A stretch of DNA of 64,000 nucleotides from VYFG01 sp965221795 (lineage in GTDB: Bacteria; Pseudomonadota; Gammaproteobacteria; Arenicellales; Poriferihabitantaceae). This document shows, in pieces, positions 1 to 7,430 of the stretch (positions are counted from its first letter, which is position 1; each line of letters opens with the position of its first letter). Location of the stretch: positions 992,001 through 1,056,000 of the forward strand of contig OZ244914.1 in the NCBI GenBank assembly GCA_965221795.1, written 5' to 3'. The notes under the pieces were generated by a model. The model saw only the letters and a program-made list of their open reading frames with translations, was not told the origin of the DNA and made no database searches. A program made the position numbers and the translations under genes.

Positions 1-355
1 CTTTCAGGGCATGAGCCAAAGTTTCGCGATCTGCTTCCCAAATCCCATCAATTTTATACGGACCATACATCAGAACAAGCATAACACTGTCAAAGTCCTC
101 GGCAATGTTGATTGCTCCCACCTTGCCCGAAAATTTCCGGCTCTCCTTGTATCAGCTTTTGATCTGGATCTTTCAGCCGTCCGAGCCAGTTGCATCGTAT
201 CCCGGTGTCCGGGCCGGTGCGAGATTCAACTTTAATTTGTCAGCCGCCTTATATTCTCCGATCTCGCCCGTCACACCCAAAGGTCTGCTCGCCATCTTAT
301 AGTACTCATGGGCAAGTGGTATGATTCCTTCAATCAGGTGTTTCAGATTTTGCAT
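1..355 (-). pseudogene. Decayed hypothetical gene (DUF6998-like), two in-frame TGA stops, runs off window
   Basis: Reading leftwards from the ATG whose complement ends at 355, one frame stays protein-like to the window edge but is broken by TGA at 173-175 and again at 152-154. Recognisable stretches are TGEIGEYKAADKL before the stops and GKVGAINIAEDFDSVMLVL after them. From memory the family reads G-R-x-x-Q-I-K-S-R around these places, so both stops sit where arginine is expected, which fits CGA to TGA transitions. The family link (DUF6998-type proteins of unknown function found in mobile regions) is from memory and only moderate. The rest of the gene lies outside the window. Confidence 0.5.
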
Positions 356-395
356 ATCAGCGATCCGCTCAGACTGGGCCCTTCGATTCCATTGG

Positions 396-698
396 TCACC
401 GGGGCATCATCGGGCACCGCCAGCGGCCGCGCCGAGCCCGAGAAAGAAGCGCGGGGGCCTGGGGTTCCTCGTCCCTGACTCCGTTTCGAGGGTCGTTCCG
501 GGGTCCTCGCAACCGCCATGGTCCCGGCCCGCATACCCTCTCCCGGCCTGCCGCCCATGGACCAGGGTTCGGGCGGGCCCGGTTCAGCAGGGGACGGAAA
601 TCCTCCCAGTCCATTACCTGATCCAGGCGTTCCAGTGGATCGCCCTGCGGGAAAGTTGCCCTGCGGTCGGAAAGATCAAACCGGCCGGTCTGGGACAT
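396..698 (-). pseudogene. IS5-type transposase N-terminal remnant
   Basis: The minus-strand reading starts MSQTGRFDLSDRR and continues GDPLERLDQVMDWEDFRPLL. This is the usual N-terminus of IS5-group transposases (F-D-x-x-x-R ... GDPLERL ... V-x-x-E-x-F-R-P). After about residue 45 the frame is lost: a neighbouring frame shows GGRPGEG where the family has GGRPPYD, then nothing transposase-like follows. Only the first fifth of the gene remains and no terminal repeats are visible. It cannot be active. Related scraps lie at 28548 and 39279. Confidence 0.6.
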
Positions 699-1158
699 GG
701 GAATTGGCAGGGGAGATGGGGAACCCCGATTGTATCAAAGCATCCATTAAAACGGGAGTTATTCAAGGTGCCCTGGCCCCCATGTCCCACCATCAAGAAA
801 ACGCATACATGGCAAACCAGATCGTAGTTGGATTTCTACTTCCTATGTGGAGCGATCTAACCTAACCCTGCGGGGTCGCCGCTTTACCCTTTTGACCAAT
901 GCGTTTTCCAAGAAGATTGAAAAATTTGTCGGATTCATCAATCCCTTCGGGTGACAACGGCCATGGAAACTGGATTGGATACCACAGTACGGGATAACCC
1001 GCTGGATTACCGAACTGATTCATGCACGGGCGAAGAAACCGAACCACCCGAAAACGTAACGGAAAACAAATCCTGAATTTGTTTTTCCAAAGGGGATTAT
1101 ATACAATAATGAGCAAAACCCACCCCGCCTCCTTCCAAATGTCAAGTGTTTTTAAAGA
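699..1158. other. Stretch without a recognisable gene, left of the IS30 element
   Basis: No reading frame here resembles a known protein. The longest open frames (862-1245 on the minus strand, 1022-1207 on the plus strand) have no recognisable motif, and the first runs into the IS30 end. The missing N-terminus of the Panacea-like gene at 2509 is not present here, so the element did not simply split that gene. Confidence 0.5.
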
Positions 1159-1277
1159 CCCCCGTTCCAGTGTGAAGTGCAACACCCCCCAAGCTGCTGG
1201 CTGGTGAGCTGACAAGCCGCTTGCGGTGGGCCAGATGATGGTCAACCATCTCTGTTTCTCACCAACGGAGGATTGTC

Positions 1278-2246
1278 ATGCCCGTAGGCTACCACCACCT
1301 GACCGATGCCGAACGATGCCAGATTCACGCGCTTTTGCATAGGGGGTTGTCGAACCGGGAGATTGCCCGCGATCTCGGACGGGACCCCGCGACGATCTCG
1401 CGCGAGGCCTCGCGCCACCGTGGGCAACGCGGCTACCGTCACCAGCAAGCTGATGGCCAGGCCACGGCCCGTCGCCAGGAAGCGTCGGCGGTGCCCCGGA
1501 AGAGGACGCCCGAGCGCTGGGCGGTGGTCGAGGACCGGCTGCAGGAAGGCTGGAGCCCGGAACAGATCGCCGGCTGGCACCGGCAGCAGGGCGAGGTGAT
1601 GGCGGGGAAAGAGTGGAGCTACCAGTATGTGCGGGCTGACCGACAGGCGGGAGGGACGCGGTACCGGTGCCTGCGGCGTCGGGGCAAGAAGCCGAACGGG
1701 CGTGGCGGCCGGCATGCCGGACGCGGCCACATTCCTGATCGGGTGGACCTTGCGGAGCGGCCTTCGGTGGTGGCCGAGAAGAGCCGGGTCGGCGATTGGG
1801 AGCTGGACACGATCATGGGCGCGAAACACCGGGGGGCACTGGTATCGGCCGTGGATCGGGGCTCGAAGTTTCCCTTCCTGGAGTGGGTGGAGGGCAAGAC
1901 CGCGGCGGCGGTGACCGCGGCGCTCATCCGGCGTCTGGGGCCGGTCCGGGACCGGGTCCACACCGGCACGGCGGACCACGGCAAGGAGTTCGCGAGGCAT
2001 CGGGAGATCGCACAGAAGCTCGATGCGGGCTTTTACTTCGCTACCCCCTACCATTCCTGGGAACGGGGCCTGAACGAGCACACCAACGGCCTGGTGCGCC
2101 AGTACTTCCCGAAAGGGACCGACTTCCGCCAGGTGACTGCCGCGCAGGTGCGGGCGGTGGAGGACCGGCTCCACCGTCGGCCTCGGAAGGTCCTGGGATA
2201 CCGCACCCCGGCGGAGGTCTTTGCCCGTGGGTTAGCTCCCCCCTGA
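1278..2246 (+). CDS. IS30-family transposase
   Basis: This 322-residue protein is the DDE transposase of the surrounding element. The N-terminus carries the helix-turn-helix typical of IS30 (HHLTDAERCQIHALL, then GLSNREIARDLGRDPATISR, residues about 5-45). The catalytic core shows the first aspartate in GDWELDTIMG (about 172-176), the second in TADHGKEF (about 235), and the glutamate in SWERGLNEHTNGL (about 263-270). In the family the second site is usually TFDNGKEF, so the A and H are small deviations, but all three acidic residues are kept. A strong ribosome site GGAGG lies 7 bases before the ATG at 1278. The length is normal and the gene looks intact. Confidence 0.95.
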   Translation: MPVGYHHLTDAERCQIHALLHRGLSNREIARDLGRDPATISREASRHRGQRGYRHQQADGQATARRQEASAVPRKRTPERWAVVEDRLQEGWSPEQIAGWHRQQGEVMAGKEWSYQYVRADRQAGGTRYRCLRRRGKKPNGRGGRHAGRGHIPDRVDLAERPSVVAEKSRVGDWELDTIMGAKHRGALVSAVDRGSKFPFLEWVEGKTAAAVTAALIRRLGPVRDRVHTGTADHGKEFARHREIAQKLDAGFYFATPYHSWERGLNEHTNGLVRQYFPKGTDFRQVTAAQVRAVEDRLHRRPRKVLGYRTPAEVFARGLAPP

Positions 2247-2432
2247 CGCGGCCGGCGGTCCCCCGATCGCCCTCCCGGCACTCCGGTGACCCACCGGAGC
2301 GGCCTCGCTCGGCCTCATGGTGCCGGTTTCGCCCTGGCTTTGGCCGATAACTTCTGTCAGGATCGCCGGCCGTCGAGATTACTGCCATCCGAGGCCGAAA
2401 AGCAGCGTTCGCAGCGCGGATTTTTGGGTCGC

Positions 2433-2481
2433 CGCCGCGATCCCTCCCTTCGGGCTACGCCCTCATTCCGGGATCGCGGCG
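2433..2481. repeat. 12-bp inverted repeat inside IS30 right end
   Basis: CGCCGCGATCCC at 2433-2444 is matched exactly by its complement at 2470-2481 across a 25-base gap. It lies between the transposase stop and the right terminal repeat. It may end transposase transcripts or block read-through into the element. Confidence 0.5.
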
Positions 2482-2508
2482 CTGTTGCACTTCGGAGTGG
2501 AAGTGGGG

Positions 2509-2883
2509 CTTTTTATAGAACCTATTTATGCATGGAAACATGGACCAGTGATTAGAAGCTTGTATGATGAGTTCAAGCATTACAAAGCCGGGGCCATTGA
2601 TAAGTTTTCCATGACATACGACATGGATTCCCATGCGAGCGATTACCCTCGTATCCCAAATAAAGAGAAAGATGTGATTTTGGTATTAGACAAAGTATGG
2701 GAAATCTATAAAGACTTCAAAGCCGTAACTTTAAGAGAAAAAACACACGAAGAAGGCACTCCTTGGCGCGAGACATATAAACAAGGGGAAGGAGCAGGTC
2801 GAGTAATTAACGACGAACTAATCAGAAGTCATTTTGAATCCAAAATAACGGAGTATCTGGAAAATGCCAGACAACTTAACTGA
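2509..2883 (+). pseudogene. Panacea (SocA/DUF4065-type) antitoxin, N-terminus removed by IS30
   Basis: Directly beyond the IS30 right end the frame reads LFIEPIYAWKHGPVIRSLYD, then VLDKVWEIYKDF and THEEGTPWRETY. These are hallmark blocks of the Panacea domain (E-x-I-x-A-W-x-x-G-P-V; L-T-H-x-E-G-x-P-W). Panacea proteins are promiscuous antitoxins that pair with many small toxins. About 125 residues remain; a full protein is about 150-170, so roughly the first 40 residues are gone and the frame now opens inside IS30. Its 3' end overlaps the next gene by 20 bases, a typical toxin-antitoxin arrangement. Domain identity rests on motif memory; the truncation at 2508/2509 is directly visible. Confidence 0.75.
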
Positions 2884-3247
2884 CCAGAAAGGAGAGTTGT
2901 TTGATAGTGTTGCGGATACAAAAACTCCAAGACTGAAGAATGCAGTAGAAAATGTTGATGGCATAACCGCTGACGAAGAAAAAGATCTTGAACGAGGTGG
3001 GCAGCTTGCGTTACGTGGGACCAAAAGAAACATCTTTCGTTTTGCTTGATGGATTGGATTTGGGCTGATAACGGCTGTAGTTATTGCATTTTGTCTCGCA
3101 ATTATATGGATAGGTATTCATTATGCGCATATGATTGTCAGAGAAAACAAAACCGCTGAAATAATACATGCCATGGTTACATTTGCCTCAGGAATAACAG
3201 CCACAATTGCTGTTCAGCACATAGCAGCAAAACGATCCAGGAAATAA
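2864..3247 (+). pseudogene. Small two-helix membrane protein, putative Panacea partner toxin, in-frame TGA
   Basis: The ATG at 2864 sits inside the end of the Panacea-like gene, with GGAG upstream at about 2850. A 61-codon polar N-terminal part (MPDNLTDQKGELFDSVADTK and on) ends at TGA 3047-3049. The same frame then continues for 65 codons to TAA at 3245. The second part has two hydrophobic helices: GFGLITAVVIAFCLAIIW, and a weaker one around HAMVTFASGITATIAVQHIA. It ends in basic residues AAKRSRK. The continuity of frame and the membrane helices immediately after the stop show that this was one gene of about 127 codons. I do not recognise the family. Because it overlaps a Panacea gene it is a candidate membrane-acting toxin; the stop would disarm it. 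Confidence 0.55.
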
Positions 3248-3761
3248 TACAAAAGCCAACCCTGATTTTTCATTCAAACGGATACACTACCTTCTTCCGG
3301 ACGGATATACCGTGCCCCTTGCCATCGGCGAGGTCTCAATCTTGATCTGCGACCTGCTCTGGCAGCACGGCCTGAACATGCGCGAGCATCCGTGGTCATC
3401 GGACACAATGTGAGCTACCTGCACAGTTTTTTGGATACAGGTCAATACCGGCTGTCGCATCGCATTCCCACAAGAGCTTGGCAGGTCGGCGGCGACCATG
3501 GCGCGATTACCGAAACAGCCTATGTGCCCCCATCAGTTTTTAGGGATTGGGAGTGTATGGTTGTCGGAGCTTTTTCCAAAAAATCTCCCTGTGCGCTGGT
3601 ATCTCGACCCGGCCCAACCTTCGCGAACGATGGTCTCCAGGGATCAGAAAGCACGGGCAGTGCTGGAGAGTTCGCCGGCATCGTTCGGGGACCAACCTGC
3701 TTGCCGTAATTACAAAACTGTAAGAGCGGCACCACCTTTGACCCGGTATGATTCGCCTGTC
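3248..3761. other. Region before bepA without a clear gene
   Basis: Open frames exist on both strands (for example plus-strand codons before 3762 that join in frame to bepA, and 3287-3499 on the minus strand), but none shows a recognisable motif. The bepA frame is open upstream to 3498, yet the residues before 3762 precede a clear signal peptide and do not belong to the family. Confidence 0.5.
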
Positions 3762-5216
3762 ATGTTCGCAAAGCCCCCGAAACCATTGGTCCGACTCCTG
3801 CGGGAAATTTCTTGTTTGACGCTGGTGATGTTCTACGCACCACCAGCCATTGCCCAGGCACCATTCGGCAATCTACCGGAACTTGGCGAGGCGTCAGAAC
3901 GGTATCTGAATGCAGAAGACGAAAAATTGATCGGTCAGCAGTTCTTCCAGAGACTCCTGACATCTCCGAACTATATTGCGGACCCGGAACTGCGCCACTA
4001 TCTCAATACGTTGGGGCGCACCATTGGCGCTTCGGCGAATTTGATGCATACCCTGAAATTCAATCTGATCCGGGACAGCACCATTAATGCATTTGCAGTT
4101 CCGGGTGGATACATCACTTTCCACAGTGGACTCCTGCTCGCGACGGAAAATGAAAGCGAGTTGGCTTCGGTGGTGAGCCATGAAATCGCACACATCTCAC
4201 AACGGCACCTCCCCCGTCTGCTGGCCCAGGTCCAGTCCAGCCAACTCTCCACCACTGCCGCAGTTCTGGCTTCGATACTGATCGGAGGTCAAGCCGGCGT
4301 GGCAGGGGCCACGTTGGCAACGGCGGCCAAGGCTTCCAGCCAACTCGCCTATACGCGGGATTTTGAGCGCGAAGCCGATGCGATCGGTACTCAGTTGATG
4401 GTCCAAAGCGGATTTGATCCGCGTGCCACTGCCACCTTTTTTGCCAAACTGCAACGCTTCAATTTTCTGACCCAAAAGGATTTGCCGGAGTTCCTTCGCA
4501 CACACCCCCTGTCCTATACCCGGATTGCGGAGTCGGAAGCGAGAATCCGTACTTATCCAGATATCCATCATAAAAGCAGTCTCGACTTTCACCTTGCCCG
4601 CAGCCGGGCACTGGCACTGTATGGGGACCGAAATGCAGATACCTTGGGCATTCTGGAAGATCGAATCCGACAATCGCAAGGAATCGAACGTCAGGCCTGG
4701 CAATTTGGCCAAGTGCTGGCTTTACTGGAAGACCGTCAAATCGATCCCGCCATGGCACAGATTGAGGACATGATCCTTCAACTCCCCGAAACGCCCCAGG
4801 TACATGCAGCTAAAGCGGAAATTCTGCTCCAGTCAGGTGAAACGAAAAGGGCCGCAGAGTATTATGCCGAATTGGTGGTGCGCTTCCCGGATGCCGGATA
4901 TCTCCGGTATGCCTACCTGAATGCCCTGTTGCAAGCCGGGAACGCACGAGAAGCAAAGCAAGTCGCCCGCCGCCAGCTTCGCCGCCAACCGGAGGATTAT
5001 GAACTGTATCCCTTACTTTCCCGAGCCAATGTAGCCCTGGATTTGCTGGCCGAAGCCCATCAGGCGGATGCAGAATTCCATATCGCTCTCGGGCAACTGG
5101 ATGATGCGCTGCACTCGCTCAAGCTGGCACTGCGCGAAAATGACAACCAGAGCGCCTATCTCACCACCGCTATAGAAGCACGAATGGAGGAAATCGAACA
5201 GGCCCTCGAAAAATAG
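3762..5216 (+). CDS. bepA: BepA-like periplasmic M48 metalloprotease/chaperone with TPR tail
   Basis: This 484-residue protein matches BepA (YfgC), which in E. coli helps assemble or degrade LptD and other outer-membrane proteins with the BAM complex. The ATG at 3762 is chosen because it gives an immediate signal peptide (hydrophobic stretch ending PPAIAQA, about residues 20-35), although the frame is open 264 bases further upstream. The zinc protease motif HEIAH is at about 140-144 and the third ligand lies in FEREADAIG near 203. The last 180 residues are TPR-like helical repeats. Length equals the E. coli protein (487). It is followed after 3 bases by soxX, so it may be cotranscribed with the sox genes, which is not a usual pairing. 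Confidence 0.9.
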   Translation: MFAKPPKPLVRLLREISCLTLVMFYAPPAIAQAPFGNLPELGEASERYLNAEDEKLIGQQFFQRLLTSPNYIADPELRHYLNTLGRTIGASANLMHTLKFNLIRDSTINAFAVPGGYITFHSGLLLATENESELASVVSHEIAHISQRHLPRLLAQVQSSQLSTTAAVLASILIGGQAGVAGATLATAAKASSQLAYTRDFEREADAIGTQLMVQSGFDPRATATFFAKLQRFNFLTQKDLPEFLRTHPLSYTRIAESEARIRTYPDIHHKSSLDFHLARSRALALYGDRNADTLGILEDRIRQSQGIERQAWQFGQVLALLEDRQIDPAMAQIEDMILQLPETPQVHAAKAEILLQSGETKRAAEYYAELVVRFPDAGYLRYAYLNALLQAGNAREAKQVARRQLRRQPEDYELYPLLSRANVALDLLAEAHQADAEFHIALGQLDDALHSLKLALRENDNQSAYLTTAIEARMEEIEQALEK

Positions 5217-5219
5217 CCG

Positions 5220-5741
5220 ATGTCATCGATGCAACCGAATATTGCCATGGAATTGCCAGTATGGAATCTGCTTTACCGGACCATCAGCCTGTACAATCCC
5301 TATCATCCTTTTCGCCTTGTCGGTAACGTGTATCCGCCCTTCCGAAAATTTGCCATCGGCTGTATGTTATGCAGCCTGTCACTATGGGCCGGAGCACAAA
5401 CCACAGCCGACTGGCCCGACGAAGATGCATGTCTCCACACCCCGCCATCAGACCAGCGGATTCAGGGCTGGTGCCTGACCATACTTCGCACCAAAGGCAA
5501 CTGCGTGGCCTGTCATACGGTCAATATCCGCCCTTGGCCGGACACATTGCCGGATGCGGGCAATATTGCCCCCCCTCTGGTCGCCATTCAACCCCGTTTC
5601 CCCGACCTCGCTGCGCTCCGCTTGCAAATCGCAGATGCCCCGGCGCTCAATCCGGGGACTTCGATGCCGCCCTATGAACGGCATGAGTTACTGAGCGCAG
5701 CAGAAATCGACCAAATCCTGGCGTTTTTACTGACCCTGTAG
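5220..5741 (+). CDS. soxX: SoxX, c-type cytochrome of the sulfur-oxidising SoxAX complex
   Basis: SoxX is the small haem subunit of SoxAX, which links thiosulfate sulfur to the SoxYZ carrier in the periplasm. The single haem site is CVACH at about residues 95-99. The haem methionine is probably in the TSMPPYERH segment, and the tail has the family pattern L-S-A-A-E-I-D-Q-I-L-A-F-L. A hydrophobic export segment (FAIGCMLCSLSLWAGAQ) lies unusually far in, at about residues 45-62, so the true start may be later than the ATG at 5220; alternatives are ATG 5247 or an in-frame GTG near 5329. It lies between bepA (3-base gap) and soxY (3-base gap). Confidence 0.85.
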   Translation: MSSMQPNIAMELPVWNLLYRTISLYNPYHPFRLVGNVYPPFRKFAIGCMLCSLSLWAGAQTTADWPDEDACLHTPPSDQRIQGWCLTILRTKGNCVACHTVNIRPWPDTLPDAGNIAPPLVAIQPRFPDLAALRLQIADAPALNPGTSMPPYERHELLSAAEIDQILAFLLTL

Positions 5742-5744
5742 CTG

Positions 5745-6218
5745 ATGAGACATTTCACTCACCGACGCCATATTCTGCATACCGGGCTTCAGTTTGTCGC
5801 CGCTTCCGTCTTCGGCCTGTCAATGGCGCAAAGCCCGGCTTCCGCCACTCCTGACCCGCGACCGGAATTTGCCACCGATCAGATTACCGATGCCCTGGAC
5901 TTCTATTTCGGTATCCGGGAAGCACAGGATGATGCCTCCATTCTCATGCAAGCACCACGAGAGGTTCTCCATGGTGAAATGATCCCTTTTCGGGTGACGG
6001 CACCCCATGTCGAAAAAATGGCACTCCTGACGGATGCCAACCGGGAACCGCTGATCATGACCCTGGAGCAACCATCAGCAAGCCAATCGGTGATGATTGG
6101 TCATGCCCGACTGAACCGGGGCGGCCGGCTGCTCTGCTATGCCCTGCGCAATGGGCGGCTCGGACGTGCCGAACATCCGGTCCAAATAACCGGCATCTGG
6201 AGATCGCTGGCCCAGTAG
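5745..6218 (+). CDS. soxY: SoxY-like sulfur carrier subunit lacking the C-terminal GGCGG arm
   Basis: SoxY normally carries sulfur intermediates on a cysteine in a C-terminal GGCGG swinging arm. This 157-residue protein has the Tat-like start (HRRHILHTG, residues 6-14) and the SoxY core pattern: a V-x-x-G-x-M-I-P-F-R-V block, then VEKMALLTDANREPL where the family has N-P-x-P-L. The end, however, is HPVQITGIWRSLAQ, with no glycine-cysteine arm. The only cysteine is in LLCYALRNG. No other frame at the 3' end yields GGCGG, so a late frameshift does not explain this. Neighbours soxX, soxZ and soxA support the identity. Function in classical thiosulfate oxidation is doubtful unless another SoxY exists elsewhere. 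Confidence 0.75.
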   Translation: MRHFTHRRHILHTGLQFVAASVFGLSMAQSPASATPDPRPEFATDQITDALDFYFGIREAQDDASILMQAPREVLHGEMIPFRVTAPHVEKMALLTDANREPLIMTLEQPSASQSVMIGHARLNRGGRLLCYALRNGRLGRAEHPVQITGIWRSLAQ

Positions 6219-6234
6219 GTTCAGCAGGGACGGT

Positions 6235-6513
6235 ATGACTCAGATCTATCTCTATACCGCCAAGGAAGGCGTCGATGTGGTCTACCGGAGCCCCACCGTA
6301 CGGACACCGGAAAACTACCTGACTGCGGTCACATTCCGCCATAACGAAGCCATCGTGGCCCATCTTTTCCTCGGTCCGCATCTTTCCCCACAGCCAGTCA
6401 TTGGCACCGGCTATGAAAAACTGGTGACCGGGGACACCGTGACGGTCGAATGGCAAGACCGTGCCGGTCACAGCGGCACCGTCCGCCGTATTTTTGACGG
6501 CAGGACAGACTGA
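6235..6513 (+). CDS. soxZ: SoxZ-like sulfur carrier partner
   Basis: SoxZ is the immunoglobulin-like partner that forms the SoxYZ heterodimer. The protein is 92 residues, close to but slightly shorter than the usual 100 or so. It has the characteristic late part L-G-P-x-L-S-P-x-P and GDTVTVEWQDRAGHSGT, which matches the family W-x-D-x-x-G pattern. The usual early S-H-P-M-x-T-G stretch is missing or replaced, so this copy is as divergent as its SoxY neighbour. No signal peptide is visible; SoxZ is normally exported as a passenger on Tat-targeted SoxY. It starts 16 bases after soxY and its stop is 2 bases before soxA. Confidence 0.8.
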   Translation: MTQIYLYTAKEGVDVVYRSPTVRTPENYLTAVTFRHNEAIVAHLFLGPHLSPQPVIGTGYEKLVTGDTVTVEWQDRAGHSGTVRRIFDGRTD

Positions 6514-6515
6514 AG

Positions 6516-7427
6516 ATGCCCGGATTCCAACTGTGGAAATCGCCCTCAGGAGGGGTGTCCGCAACCTCCCGGAGACGACGGTTTTCGGGACTGTGGTTCC
6601 TGCTCTGGTTCATGCTCCCGGGGACCGTGCATGCTCAGGAAACTCCTACGGTAGAGGAGGTGCGCGAAGACATTGAGGCGTTCCAGGACTTCTTCTTGGC
6701 CCGCTTCCCCAGTGTCCAGCGCGATTCCTACAATGAGGGGGCCGCCGGACTCCCCCAGTACGCTAACTATCGGACCCTTATGGAATTGCTGCAATTGGCA
6801 CCTCCGCAGTCAGACCAGCTCTCCGTCGGCCTGGCGGCTTGGACTCGGCCCATGGGAGACGGATTGTCCCTGGAGCAATGCTTCCAGGGCAACCCGCCAC
6901 CGTTTGCCTATCCATACTTTTTTGCCGGCCAGGTCCGCACGATTGCCGCAGATATCAATGCCTGCAGAAGTCGCCATGATGAGCCCCCCCTTGATCCTGC
7001 GAGTGGAGAGATGGCCCGGCTGATTGCGGCGTTCAAGGCCCCTTGGATCGGACAGCCCCTGGATGTGGATTATCGTGAAGAGGAAGTACGCCGCCTGTAT
7101 GCGGTTGGACGGAACTTTTTCTGGACCAAAAGAGGCCAGATGAACCTGTCCTGTGCCAACTGTCATGTGCACAACGCGGGGAACCGACTGCGGGGCTATG
7201 TGCTGAGTCCAGCCCTGGGTCATGGGACCGGATATCCGGCATACAGTATTCGCTGGAGCCTGCAGGGTGAGCCCATGGGCACCTTATACCGACAGTATGC
7301 CCTATGCAATGCCCGGGCCGGCGCAACTCCGCTGGAACCACAAAGCGAACCTTATATCGGGCTGGAACTGTACCAAGCGATCATGAATTCAGGGATTCCA
7401 CTGAACGCCCCGGGATTAAGGCCCTGA
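6516..7427 (+). CDS. soxA: SoxA, catalytic cytochrome subunit of SoxAX (mono-haem form)
   Basis: SoxA joins thiosulfate to the SoxY cysteine. The 303-residue precursor has an export signal (hydrophobic FSGLWFLLWFMLPGTVHA, cleavage near residue 41). The N-terminal half shows the remnant first-haem region (QCFQGNPPPFAYPYFFAGQV with paired cysteines but no CxxCH). The C-terminal half has the haem site CANCH at about 212-216 and the conserved YALCNARAGA segment near 264, whose cysteine is the active-site persulfide ligand in the family. The end LELY...PGLRP is also typical. One haem means the mono-haem type. No soxB, soxCD or soxV is in the window, so the pathway is incomplete here. Confidence 0.88.
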   Translation: MPGFQLWKSPSGGVSATSRRRRFSGLWFLLWFMLPGTVHAQETPTVEEVREDIEAFQDFFLARFPSVQRDSYNEGAAGLPQYANYRTLMELLQLAPPQSDQLSVGLAAWTRPMGDGLSLEQCFQGNPPPFAYPYFFAGQVRTIAADINACRSRHDEPPLDPASGEMARLIAAFKAPWIGQPLDVDYREEEVRRLYAVGRNFFWTKRGQMNLSCANCHVHNAGNRLRGYVLSPALGHGTGYPAYSIRWSLQGEPMGTLYRQYALCNARAGATPLEPQSEPYIGLELYQAIMNSGIPLNAPGLRP

Positions 7428-7430
7428 ATC

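Larger units (their letters stand above)
1159..2508 (+). mobile_element. IS30-family insertion sequence, complete
   Basis: A 1.35-kb element with one transposase gene flanked by imperfect inverted repeats. The left end at 1159-1185 reads CCCCCGTTCCAGTGTGAAGT and onward. The right end at 2483-2508, read as complement, begins CCCCACTTCCACTCCGAAGT. The inner TTCCA and GAAGTGCAACA blocks match. Size, single ORF and repeat length fit the IS30 family. A 12-bp inverted repeat (2433-2444 with 2470-2481) lies just inside the right end and could be a terminator-like hairpin. The left end with the start of the gene is repeated at 28215-28368, and terminal-repeat scraps occur at 26583 and 46016. A target duplication cannot be defined by eye. 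Confidence 0.85.

Noticed and set aside
1242..2174. Minus-strand open frame of 310 codons inside the IS element
   Set aside because: It is the shadow of the IS30 transposase; no motif is present.
2864..3247. TGA read as tryptophan or another residue (recoding)
   Set aside because: Other broken genes here have TGA at arginine positions and TAG at tryptophan positions, so there is no consistent alternative code; core genes end normally with TGA.
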